A stretch of DNA of 64,000 nucleotides from Bacteroidota bacterium. GTDB taxonomy: Bacteria; Bacteroidota; Bacteroidia; Chitinophagales; UBA10324. The DNA is taken from contig BJGQ01000005.1 of the NCBI GenBank assembly GCA_014190575.1, forward strand, positions 1-64,000. The letters run 5' to 3'. A program made the translations under genes and the position numbers. The notes beneath the pieces are model-generated. The model had not been told where the DNA came from. It saw nothing but the letters and a program-made list of their open reading frames with translations, and did not search any database. Shown here in pieces: positions 48,690-57,485 of this stretch; within the stretch, counting starts at the first letter, position 1; each line of letters starts with the position of its first letter.

Positions 48690-48720
48690 GGATTTTAAAA
48701 GAGGGGGTGACCGGAAATTA
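48690..48720 (+). promoter_or_regulatory. upstream element GGATTTTAAAAGAGGGGGTGACCGGAAATTA
   Basis: 28/31 identity with 46884-46914; lies about 120 bp before the probable ATG at 48841. Confidence 0.5.
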
Positions 48721-48840
48721 ATTCCATACCATTAATAAAATAGGTCATTGATTTTAGCGTACAAGACCAAAAAACCAAACATACACGAACTACTTTTCGT
48801 AAGATATTTTTTAAAAAAATCGCACCGAAAAAAATCAAAC

Positions 48841-50769
48841 ATGAAATTGAAAAAAATTCTCTGCATAATTTTAATGCTAGTTGGTTGTTTGCAAAGTCAT
48901 TCGCAGATTATTTATGGAGCAAACAATTATACTGAATATCACAAAGGAACTTTGCCCATTATTATTTCCGTTCCACATGGTGGAAGTTTAACTCCTTCAA
49001 CTATTCCTGATCGCACATGTAACAATCCAACATTGGTTACAGATGGTTATACAATTTCATTGGCAAGGCAAATAGATTCGAGCCTGTTCAATCTTACCGG
49101 TAAGCATCCGCATATTATTTACTGCAATCTTAAGCGCACAAAAATTGATTGCAACCGAGAAATTATTGAAGGCGCTTGTGGAAATGCAGAAGCAACACAA
49201 GCTTGGAATGAGTTTCATAATTTTATTGATACAGCAGAAGCCATTGCACAAAATCAATTTCCCGGAAAGGCATTTTATATTGACCTGCATGGTCATGGTC
49301 ATACCATTCAGCAATTGGAGTTAGGATATTTATATAGTTCCACTCAGCTTGGATACAGTGATAGTGTTTTAAGTACTTCTTATTATACCAATTTAAGTTC
49401 AATCAAAAATTTAGTGGCTGCAAATGCGAATGGATATACAAATGCGCAAATGCTACGAGGCAATTTTGCTTTTGGAACTTTGTTAGCAAATGCAGGATTC
49501 CCTTCTGTACCAAGTTTGCAAACTCCCTCCCCGGGAACAAACCCATATTTTGATGGCGGATTTAATACCGCAAATTACACCTGTCATGCAACAGGCAATC
49601 CGGTGAATGGTGTGCAGATAGAATGCAATTCAAATGTTCGCAGCAGCTATGTAAACCGAAAAGTATTTGCCGATTCGCTCGCATCAGTATTGTTTAGGTA
49701 TTTTCTGATTCATGAAAATTTAAATCTTTCAGGATGTGTAATACCCACACCAATAATTTCTGCGAACGGACCCACAACCTTTTGCCCGGGAAATTCTGTT
49801 ACATTGACTTCAAGCAATTCAAATTCTTATTTATGGAATACAGGAGCAACCACTCAAAGTATTCTGGTTTTAACAGCAGGAACCTATAGTATAACAGTAA
49901 GCAACGCTCCGGCTTGTTACGCATCATCAGCTCCCGTTAACACTACAGTTTCAATTTGTGCAACACCAACAAATATTTCTTCAACAGTTATCAGCGGAAC
50001 ATCAGCCACGATAAACTGGACCGGAAATTCGTGTGCTTATCAATACAGAATTCAATACCGAAAACAAGGAACTACCACCTGGATTGAAACTATCATCACT
50101 GCACCAAGTGTTTTTAAAACACTAACAGGTTTAACAGCTAACAGTACTTACGAGTACCAGATAAGAACCGATTGTAATTCAGCAGGCACTTCTTTTTCTT
50201 CCTATTCAGCTGTTCAAACATTTATCACCATTTGTATCTGCGCAAAACCATCAAATATTGCAACGGGTAATATTTCTCAAACAAGTGTAACAGTCACCTG
50301 GACCGGTAACTCTTGTGCTTATCAATATCGATTACAATACCGAAAACAAGGAACATCAGCATGGACCACAAAAACAATTTTAGCACCCACTGTTTCAAAA
50401 ACTTTAACAGGGCTTACAGCAAATTCTGTTTACGAATACCGGATGCGAACTGATTGCAATTCTTCAGGTTCAATTAATTCAGGATTTACAACCGCAACCA
50501 CATTTACAACTTTATTGCGGTTAGAAGACACTGAAAATATTTTTGAATCAAGCATGACTGTTACACCCAATCCGTGTAACACTTGTGAAATAATTGGATC
50601 GGAAAATTCAAGTGATTTAATTATCACTGACATACTCGGTCGAAAACTGAATGCAACTTTTACTAAATCGTCAAGTGGCTTTTACATTAATGTGCCTGAA
50701 AGCAATAGAGGAATATTATTAATCAGAAATATTATGACTGGAGAAGTTGTGAAATTTGTGAAGGAATAA
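48841..50769 (+). CDS. secreted N-formylglutamate amidohydrolase-like domain fused to Fn3 repeats and an atypical T9SS-like C-terminus
   Basis: The ORF is open from 48748, but the signal peptide begins at 48841 (MKLKKILCIILMLVGCLQSHSQ). N-terminal 'LPIIISVPHGGSLTPSTIPDR', 'CNLKRTKIDCNREIIEG', 'FYIDLHGHGH'; then Fn3 repeats 'SCAYQYRIQYRKQGTTTW...TGLTANSTYEYQIRTDCNSAG'; C-terminal 'VTPNPCNTCEIIG...GEVVKFVKE'. Confidence 0.8.
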   Translation: MKLKKILCIILMLVGCLQSHSQIIYGANNYTEYHKGTLPIIISVPHGGSLTPSTIPDRTCNNPTLVTDGYTISLARQIDSSLFNLTGKHPHIIYCNLKRTKIDCNREIIEGACGNAEATQAWNEFHNFIDTAEAIAQNQFPGKAFYIDLHGHGHTIQQLELGYLYSSTQLGYSDSVLSTSYYTNLSSIKNLVAANANGYTNAQMLRGNFAFGTLLANAGFPSVPSLQTPSPGTNPYFDGGFNTANYTCHATGNPVNGVQIECNSNVRSSYVNRKVFADSLASVLFRYFLIHENLNLSGCVIPTPIISANGPTTFCPGNSVTLTSSNSNSYLWNTGATTQSILVLTAGTYSITVSNAPACYASSAPVNTTVSICATPTNISSTVISGTSATINWTGNSCAYQYRIQYRKQGTTTWIETIITAPSVFKTLTGLTANSTYEYQIRTDCNSAGTSFSSYSAVQTFITICICAKPSNIATGNISQTSVTVTWTGNSCAYQYRLQYRKQGTSAWTTKTILAPTVSKTLTGLTANSVYEYRMRTDCNSSGSINSGFTTATTFTTLLRLEDTENIFESSMTVTPNPCNTCEIIGSENSSDLIITDILGRKLNATFTKSSSGFYINVPESNRGILLIRNIMTGEVVKFVKE

Positions 50770-50791
50770 TTTTCATTATCAACCATTTTTC

Positions 50792-50820
50792 AAAAGCCGC
50801 AAAACCATTGCGGCTTTTTT
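50792..50820 (+). terminator. intrinsic terminator
   Basis: aaaagccgca / tgcggctttttt hairpin with T-run. Confidence 0.85.
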
Positions 50821-50903
50821 ATTTTTAATAAGTGCAAGTAACTTCTTAGGATTAGTTATTCATCTTTTCCATTACATTAACCCCACCAAAATAATTTTAG
50901 CTG

Positions 50904-52229
50904 ATGGAAAACAATTCAAGAAGAAATTTTATCCGCACGGCTGCACTTACATCTGTGGCAAGTGTAACAGTTCCTGCGTTTCTGAATAAAACAAATGCAT
51001 CGGAAGTAATCAGCAAGCTGAAAAATTTCAATCACGCAACTGTTACAGATGCCGTGATGGATGAAGAATACTGGCGCACCATCCGATTGGCATATTCTGT
51101 TTCACCTTCCATCATTAATCTGAATAATGGTGGCGTGAGTCCGTCGCCGATTATTGTGCAAGACATGCTCGACAAGTACAACCGTATGGCATGCGAAACA
51201 CCAACCTATTATATGTGGCGTATACTTGATTATGGTCGTGAACCATTGCGCGAAAATCTCGCGGCACTCGCCGGAGTTTCACCTGAAGAAGTTGCCATCA
51301 ACAGAAATGCAAGCGAAGCGTTAGAGACCATAATTTTCGGAATCAATTTACAACCCGGCGATGAAGTGGTACTGTGCAAGCAGGATTATCCGAACATGAT
51401 GCATGCCTGGAGCCAACGCGAAAAACGCGACGGCATTAAACTCGTTTGGCTCGATTTGATTTTGCCGCAAGAGAACGGCGAGTATTTCACAAAAATTTAT
51501 ACTGATGCAATCACGGCAAAAACCAAAGTTGTTCATCTCACCCACTGCATCAACTGGTGCGGGCAATTTATTCCTGTTAGAAAAATTACTGATGCAGTGC
51601 GCGCAAAAAATGCGGCTGTAGAATTCGTGTGTGACTCGGCTCACAGTTTCTGTCACATTGATTTTAAAATTCCGGACCTCGGCGTTGACTACTGGGGAAC
51701 AGCATTGCATAAGTGGTTGTGCGCGCCAATTGGTTCCGGGATGTTATGGGTGAAAAAAGAAAAAATAAAAACACTGTGGCCACTCTTCGCCAACGATAAA
51801 CCCGACAGCGACGACATCCGAAAATTCGAAGTGCTCGGCACACGCAGTTTCCCCATTGAACAATCAATAGGTTATGCCATTGAATTTCATAACGCAATTG
51901 GCATACAAAAGAAAGAAGCCCGGCTTCGTTACCTGAAAAATTATTGGTACGATAAAGTAAAAGACATTCCAAAGGTCAAACTTTACACCTCACAAAAACC
52001 CGAATATGGTTGCGGCATCGGCACATTTTATATTGAAGGAATGGAACTCAAAGACATTGATACCACACTGTTTAATAAGTATAAAATTCATACTGTGAAC
52101 ATCGAATATGAACACTTCAAACATGTGCGTGTAACACCCAATGTTTACACACAACTTTATGAATTGGATAAGTTTGTAAAGGCAATAACTGAAATGGCAT
52201 CTGCTGCTCAAACACCACAGGTAAAATAG
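50904..52229 (+). CDS. Tat-signal aminotransferase class V-fold PLP enzyme (isopenicillin N epimerase-like)
   Basis: Twin-arginine N-terminus MENNSRRNFIRTAALTSVASVTVPAF; 'INLNNGGVSPSPIIVQDML', 'VAINRNASEALETIIFGI', 'CDSAHSFCHIDFKIPDLGVDYWGTALHKWLCAPIGSGMLWV'. Confidence 0.88.
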   Translation: MENNSRRNFIRTAALTSVASVTVPAFLNKTNASEVISKLKNFNHATVTDAVMDEEYWRTIRLAYSVSPSIINLNNGGVSPSPIIVQDMLDKYNRMACETPTYYMWRILDYGREPLRENLAALAGVSPEEVAINRNASEALETIIFGINLQPGDEVVLCKQDYPNMMHAWSQREKRDGIKLVWLDLILPQENGEYFTKIYTDAITAKTKVVHLTHCINWCGQFIPVRKITDAVRAKNAAVEFVCDSAHSFCHIDFKIPDLGVDYWGTALHKWLCAPIGSGMLWVKKEKIKTLWPLFANDKPDSDDIRKFEVLGTRSFPIEQSIGYAIEFHNAIGIQKKEARLRYLKNYWYDKVKDIPKVKLYTSQKPEYGCGIGTFYIEGMELKDIDTTLFNKYKIHTVNIEYEHFKHVRVTPNVYTQLYELDKFVKAITEMASAAQTPQVK

Positions 52230-52292
52230 TGAATTTATAGCTAAAACTTTCTTGAAATGGGGGCGTAAAGCACGCGCGAAACACCCTCTACA

Positions 52293-54182
52293 ATGAGTCG
52301 CTATTTACAACCAAAAATTACTGTCAGGCAAAAAGTAAAAATTGCACCTGCATTAATTTACAGTTCCATCGGAATTGCCTTTGCCGGAGTAGTCAGTTTA
52401 ATCATGTTTTTATATTCCAATTTCGGAAACAGCGCAAGTGCCTTTGCAAGTGCTGATGAAGTTTCTACCACTGCAATCAGTTTCGAAGTAAACCTTGCCG
52501 GAAAGCCAGACGGATTTTTTTTAACTCCTGAAATTGAACGCAAAGGAAAATGTTGTAACGCTGTTGATTCAGATAACTGCATAGAGTTCAGTGTAACACT
52601 CGATAAAAATGCCGAAGGAATAAAATTTGAAATTGCATCAGGCGAGTTGCCGGTTGGTTCGTTGTATTATTATATTGATTGCGAAAATCCGGTGGAAGTT
52701 GGTCAGCCGGTTTGTTTAAGCGGCACTCACAAAATTTCTTTTTGCAAACCAGGGAATGCTTTAAACTCTTATCGTATCACTTCATTTTCAAGAGCAGAGT
52801 TTCCAAAAGATACGAGTGTAAGAATCGGCGGACCAGCCATCATTTTAAAAACAGACGGATTGCTTTCATCCAGCGTAAACTGGAAATCAATTGCTCCGGG
52901 TTACGAAGGACAATTCAATTCGTGCCTGAGCAATACGAACGGAAGCATGATTTCATTTTTATCGAATCCGAATTGTCCGGCTTACATTGATTATGCAGTT
53001 TCGGGTACACATCTTTCTGCTTGCGGAAATACGCAAACTGTTACAGATACTGTTCGCGTAATTATTTTTCCTGCCATCAACATTCAATTCATTCCGGCTA
53101 GTGCAATTATTCCTGCCGGTGGTTCATTGAATCTGAATGCAACTGTTACAGGTGGGAAAGGAAAATTCAATTATCAATGGTTCAATGAAAAAAATCAATC
53201 TGTCGGTTATGATTCAGCTCTCTCAATTTCTACAGAAGGAAATTATACAGTGATTGTAAAAGATGAAATGAGTGAAACGATGAGCAGTGTGACAAAAACA
53301 ATTTCTGTAAAACAATCCAACTGTTACCAACCAACAGGATTCACCATTAATAATATCGGTGCATCAACATTAAAAATCGGATGGGAAGCCAACGAAACTG
53401 TTTATGGATTTAAAATCCGCAAGCGAGTTGTCGGTGAAAAAAATTGGTCGAGTTCAGGAACCATTCTGCCATACAACAACCGCACACTCACCAATCTCAT
53501 TGACAATACACCTTATGAAATTCAAATACAAACTGTGTGTGACCCGATGCATAATGACACAAGTAACTGGTCGCAGATTTATTCATTCAAAACAAAATCG
53601 TTCTGCAACAATCCTGATTCTGTAAAAATTATTTCTGTTGGCGATACATCAGCACAATTGAAATGGAGTGTAACGGATAACGCAATTATTTACAAAATCA
53701 GATTAAGAAAAGTCGGGGACACTACCTGGATACTGAAAAATCAAAGCGCAAGTTTCCCGTGCTATAAAAAACTAAAAGGACTGGAACAGAATACAACTTA
53801 CGAATTGCAAATGCAGAATGAGTGCTACTGGAAATCAGGAACCGAATTCACCAAGAGTATTTCATTCACCACCGCATCAGCAAAAACAACAGAAATAATT
53901 CCCGCAGAAATTAAACCTGAAGACATTGGAAAATTCTCCATCATACCAAATCCATCTTCCGGAATTTTCGAATTGGATTTAACAACCGGCGATAACAATA
54001 CTTATCAATTATCTATCGTAAATCTTATCGGTGCAAAAGTGTACGAAGCAAGTGTAACAGCCACAAACGGAATTATTTCAAAATCAATTTCGCTCAGCAA
54101 TTTTTTACCGAAAGGAATTTATTTAATCACTGTTTCAAACGGTGATATTAAATACATCAAACGATTATTGCTTTCTAAATAA
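52293..54182 (+). CDS. secreted Fn3-domain protein with Cys-containing N-terminal domain and T9SS C-terminal sorting domain
   Basis: N-terminal TM; 'GKCCNAVDSDNCIEFSVTLDKNAEGIKFEIASGELPVGSLYYYIDC'; Fn3-type 'TPYEIQIQTVCD' and 'TTYELQMQNECYW'; C-terminal 'FSIIPNPSSGIFELDL...GIYLITVSNGDIKYIKRLLLSK'. Confidence 0.78.
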   Translation: MSRYLQPKITVRQKVKIAPALIYSSIGIAFAGVVSLIMFLYSNFGNSASAFASADEVSTTAISFEVNLAGKPDGFFLTPEIERKGKCCNAVDSDNCIEFSVTLDKNAEGIKFEIASGELPVGSLYYYIDCENPVEVGQPVCLSGTHKISFCKPGNALNSYRITSFSRAEFPKDTSVRIGGPAIILKTDGLLSSSVNWKSIAPGYEGQFNSCLSNTNGSMISFLSNPNCPAYIDYAVSGTHLSACGNTQTVTDTVRVIIFPAINIQFIPASAIIPAGGSLNLNATVTGGKGKFNYQWFNEKNQSVGYDSALSISTEGNYTVIVKDEMSETMSSVTKTISVKQSNCYQPTGFTINNIGASTLKIGWEANETVYGFKIRKRVVGEKNWSSSGTILPYNNRTLTNLIDNTPYEIQIQTVCDPMHNDTSNWSQIYSFKTKSFCNNPDSVKIISVGDTSAQLKWSVTDNAIIYKIRLRKVGDTTWILKNQSASFPCYKKLKGLEQNTTYELQMQNECYWKSGTEFTKSISFTTASAKTTEIIPAEIKPEDIGKFSIIPNPSSGIFELDLTTGDNNTYQLSIVNLIGAKVYEASVTATNGIISKSISLSNFLPKGIYLITVSNGDIKYIKRLLLSK

Positions 54183-54183
54183 A

Positions 54184-55857
54184 TTATTTACCCTCCTTTC
54201 TTTCAAATACTGAAATGAATTGTTGTCCTGCAAATTGATAATTTGGATTGTCTTTAAAATAAACATAATTACAATTTCCTCTGGTATCAACCTGATCAGC
54301 AACTAAAACCCAATCATAATATTCTGGTATATATTTTTGAGTCCATTGAAAAAAAGTCATTTCACCTTCCTTATCAAGCATCCATGAAAACGGATGTCTT
54401 ACAAAAACAAGGTATCTAGGTTTTTTGGTTTCAACATCATGAATAACCTCATCTTGCCATTGCTTTGCAAATGGCGTTTTTGCATTAATAAAATTGATAA
54501 AATTGTGTCTGCTAATTCCTAGTGTATTTGCATATAAATAAATTTGCGGTTCAGAGCCAGCAATAAATAATTGATCTCCTTCCTTCATATTTTGTTTTAA
54601 ATAATCACCAACAACTTTTGCTTCAGGGAAAGGGTTGCTTCCATATGCGTTATGCAATATATCATCAAATACAGGTCGTAAATAATATGAGTCTGCTGAT
54701 AATAAATGTGCTAAAGGAACGATAACAAATACAATTGTTAAGACAGTTTGTAGAAACTTAATTTTCTGAGTAATCTGCTCCAAAAATTTATAAGTAAGGG
54801 CTATTGAAATTGCAATGCCCGGCATAAACAATATCCAATAATGCGTCATGAATCTAAGACCGGGAACTATTGTTAAACTTGATAGAAATATAAAAGAATA
54901 AAGAAGGATTTTTTTCTCTTTCGGCATTTTTAAGAACCAACCACAAACTAATCCAACAAAGGCCATAAACCAGAAAAATGATTGAAACACTATTATATTT
55001 TTACCAAACATTTGAAGCAAATCCATGCCTGCATCAAACGATTGATTGCTTAAATAATATTTTCCCGGAAATTCTACAATCCAAAAGAAGGCTTCCTTGG
55101 TTACTCCTCTTAATTGAAGCCAAAAAACAACCGCAATAACAGGAATTATTCCACCTATTACATAAGCTGAAATTTCAAAAATCAATTTTTTTACTTTTCT
55201 GGTCTTCCACCAATCTAATAAGAATAAAAGTCCTCCGAAAAAACAAAAGAATACACCAGCTTGCTTGATTAAAACTGAAAAACCAAGAAAAATTCCTGCT
55301 AGCACTATCAATAAATAATTTTTCTTTTCATTTCCTAAAAACAAAAAATACAAACCGACCATTACAAAAAGTAAAACAAGGAATTCAGATTGAATTGTAA
55401 AACCTGAAACATGAGGATTCAACAATAAAAAACCAAGAACAGGAAGAATGGCCAATGAAATAATTCTTCCAATGAATTTTTTAATAAACAAATATGAAAA
55501 AAGAAGTGTTAATGCATTAATATAACAAAAACCTAACTGAAGGCTTGTGTATTCATATCCAAATAATTTAACGATTAATGCATAACTTAAAAATATTCCA
55601 GGCGGCTTCATTTCATAAAAATCTACATACGGTTTTGCCCCTGTAAGTAACCACTTGCCAAACATTGCATAATCACCTTCGTCGCGCTCAAATGCAATTC
55701 CGATAAAATTTCTTCTGATAAAAAACAATGCAAGAATTGTTATTCCAACAATTACATATTCCAACCATGGTACGCGGTCTAACAAAGGTTTTTCGTCAGC
55801 GGTTTTTTTGGGCTGAACATTTTTTACCGGCTGATTTTTATTTTCTTTTTTACTCAT
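54184..55857 (-). CDS. glycosyltransferase family 39-type membrane protein (ArnT/PMT-like)
   Basis: Polytopic; N-terminal 'FERDEGDYAMFGKWLLTGAKPYVDFYEMKPPGIFLSYALIVKLFG' acidic luminal-loop motif. Confidence 0.82.
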   Translation of the reverse strand: MSKKENKNQPVKNVQPKKTADEKPLLDRVPWLEYVIVGITILALFFIRRNFIGIAFERDEGDYAMFGKWLLTGAKPYVDFYEMKPPGIFLSYALIVKLFGYEYTSLQLGFCYINALTLLFSYLFIKKFIGRIISLAILPVLGFLLLNPHVSGFTIQSEFLVLLFVMVGLYFLFLGNEKKNYLLIVLAGIFLGFSVLIKQAGVFFCFFGGLLFLLDWWKTRKVKKLIFEISAYVIGGIIPVIAVVFWLQLRGVTKEAFFWIVEFPGKYYLSNQSFDAGMDLLQMFGKNIIVFQSFFWFMAFVGLVCGWFLKMPKEKKILLYSFIFLSSLTIVPGLRFMTHYWILFMPGIAISIALTYKFLEQITQKIKFLQTVLTIVFVIVPLAHLLSADSYYLRPVFDDILHNAYGSNPFPEAKVVGDYLKQNMKEGDQLFIAGSEPQIYLYANTLGISRHNFINFINAKTPFAKQWQDEVIHDVETKKPRYLVFVRHPFSWMLDKEGEMTFFQWTQKYIPEYYDWVLVADQVDTRGNCNYVYFKDNPNYQFAGQQFISVFERKEGK

Positions 55858-56065
55858 CGAAAAAATATTGAGTGAAAAATAACATTGTGTTTTAATAAAC
55901 TATTGATTCGAGACAAAGAAGATTTAACATCTCTTTCAATTGTTGTAGCGACAAATATTTTTTAGGACAATATAGAGAATGCATGACTAAAATATTTTTC
56001 GTGACCCTTTAAAAAACATTCATTTTTAGTTCTTGAATTTAGAAGGAGAGAAGGGCGATTTCAAA

Positions 56066-56509
56066 ATGGGCTTCCTCCGAAATCAGAATATTAAAAACCG
56101 AATGGAAGGAATTCAGTTAATACAGTTACCAAAAATTGTTGACCCGCGCGGCAATCTTTCTTTCATTGAAGAAGGAAGTCAGATTCCTTTTCCGATAGAA
56201 AGAACTTACTGGATTTATGATGTGCCGGGTGGAGAAATGCGCGGGGGGCATGCGTTTTATGAAATGCAGGAATTTATTGTTGCTCTATCAGGAAGTTTTG
56301 ATGTGGTGCTGGATGATGGAGTTTCAAAAAAAATTATTTCACTCAATCGTTCTTACAGCGGAGTTTATATTCCGAAAATGATCTGGCGCTCGCTTGAAAA
56401 TTTTTCAACTAATTCACTTGCCCTCGTGTTGTCGGATAAATCGTATGATGCAAAAGATTATATCCGCGATTACGATTTGTATTTAAAACATAAAACCGGA
56501 AAACAATGA
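56066..56509 (+). CDS. FdtA/QdtA-type cupin (dTDP-hexos-4-ulose 3,4-ketoisomerase-like), copy 1
   Basis: 'LIQLPKIVDPRGNLSFIEEGSQIPFPIERTYWIYDVPGGEMRGGHAFYEMQEFIVALSGSFDVVLDDG'. The track ORF starts at a TTG at 56033; ATG at 56066 or 56102 looks more plausible. Confidence 0.88.
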   Translation: MGFLRNQNIKNRMEGIQLIQLPKIVDPRGNLSFIEEGSQIPFPIERTYWIYDVPGGEMRGGHAFYEMQEFIVALSGSFDVVLDDGVSKKIISLNRSYSGVYIPKMIWRSLENFSTNSLALVLSDKSYDAKDYIRDYDLYLKHKTGKQ

Positions 56510-56913
56510 TCAGCATTTATGATTGCTCGGTGATTGAGTTGCCGAAAATTTCGAATCGCGCGGGCAACATCACACCTGTTCATTCGGGCGTGAATGTGCC
56601 GTTCGATATTAAAAGAGTTTTTTACCTCTACGATATTCCGGCAGGTGAATCTCGCGGTGCGCATGCGCATAAAAAATGTCATCAGTTTTTGGTTGCCGCA
56701 AGTGGAAGTTTTGAAGTGATGATAGAAGATGGAGTGAATAAAAAAGTAGTGCAGTTGAATCGCCCGTTTTATGGTTTGCATATTCCGCCGGGAATTTGGG
56801 CGTGCGAATTAAATTTTTCTTCAGGTGCAATTTGTCTGGTACTCACTTCAGAAAAATTTGACAAAGAAGATTACATCAGAGATTACAACGAATTCCTGAA
56901 CTCAAAAAAATAA
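56506..56913 (+). CDS. FdtA/QdtA-type cupin (dTDP-hexos-4-ulose 3,4-ketoisomerase-like), copy 2
   Basis: 'ELPKISNRAGNITPVHSGVNVPFDIKRVFYLYDIPAGESRGAHAHKKCHQFLVAASGSFEVMIEDG'; overlaps copy 1 by 4 bp. Confidence 0.9.
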   Translation: MISIYDCSVIELPKISNRAGNITPVHSGVNVPFDIKRVFYLYDIPAGESRGAHAHKKCHQFLVAASGSFEVMIEDGVNKKVVQLNRPFYGLHIPPGIWACELNFSSGAICLVLTSEKFDKEDYIRDYNEFLNSKK

Positions 56914-57467
56914 TGAACTGGTTTAAACATCCACTCTCAGATGTGCAATCTGAAAACATTGGCAGCGACTCGCGCGTGTGGCAGTTTGCCGTGATTTTAA
57001 AAGGCGCTACCATCGGACAAAACTGTAACATCAACTGTCACACTTTTATTGAGAACGATGTGGTGCTTGGAAATAATGTTACACTTAAAAGCGGCGTGTA
57101 CTTGTGGGATGGCATTCGCGTGGAAGATGATGTGTTCATTGGACCCAATGCAACTTTCGTAAACAATCCATATCCGCGCTCGCAAAAATATCCTGATAAA
57201 CATGTGGGCGCATTTATTTGTCGCGGTGCTTCAATTGGTGCGAATGCAACCATCATGGGGAATATTGCCATCGGAGAATTTTCGATGATTGGTGCAGGAA
57301 GTGTGGTTACAAAAAATATTCCTTCGAATACAATCTGGTACGGAAACCCTGCGAAGCAAAAAGGATTTGTCACCAATGACGGATTAATTCTTGACATGAA
57401 AATGATTGACACTAAAACCGGCGACGAATATTTTTTTGAAAATAACCGAATTGTAAAAAAGCAGTAA
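56913..57467 (+). CDS. left-handed beta-helix acyltransferase (FdtC/WxcM N-terminal-like N-acetyltransferase)
   Basis: Hexapeptide repeats 'IGQNCNINCHTFIENDVVLGNNVTLKSGVYLWDGIRVEDDVFIGPNATFVNNPYPRS', 'GASIGANATIMGNIAIGEFSMIGAGSVVTKNIP'. Confidence 0.9.
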   Translation: MNWFKHPLSDVQSENIGSDSRVWQFAVILKGATIGQNCNINCHTFIENDVVLGNNVTLKSGVYLWDGIRVEDDVFIGPNATFVNNPYPRSQKYPDKHVGAFICRGASIGANATIMGNIAIGEFSMIGAGSVVTKNIPSNTIWYGNPAKQKGFVTNDGLILDMKMIDTKTGDEYFFENNRIVKKQ

Positions 57468-57485
57468 TACATTTCCGCAATCACT

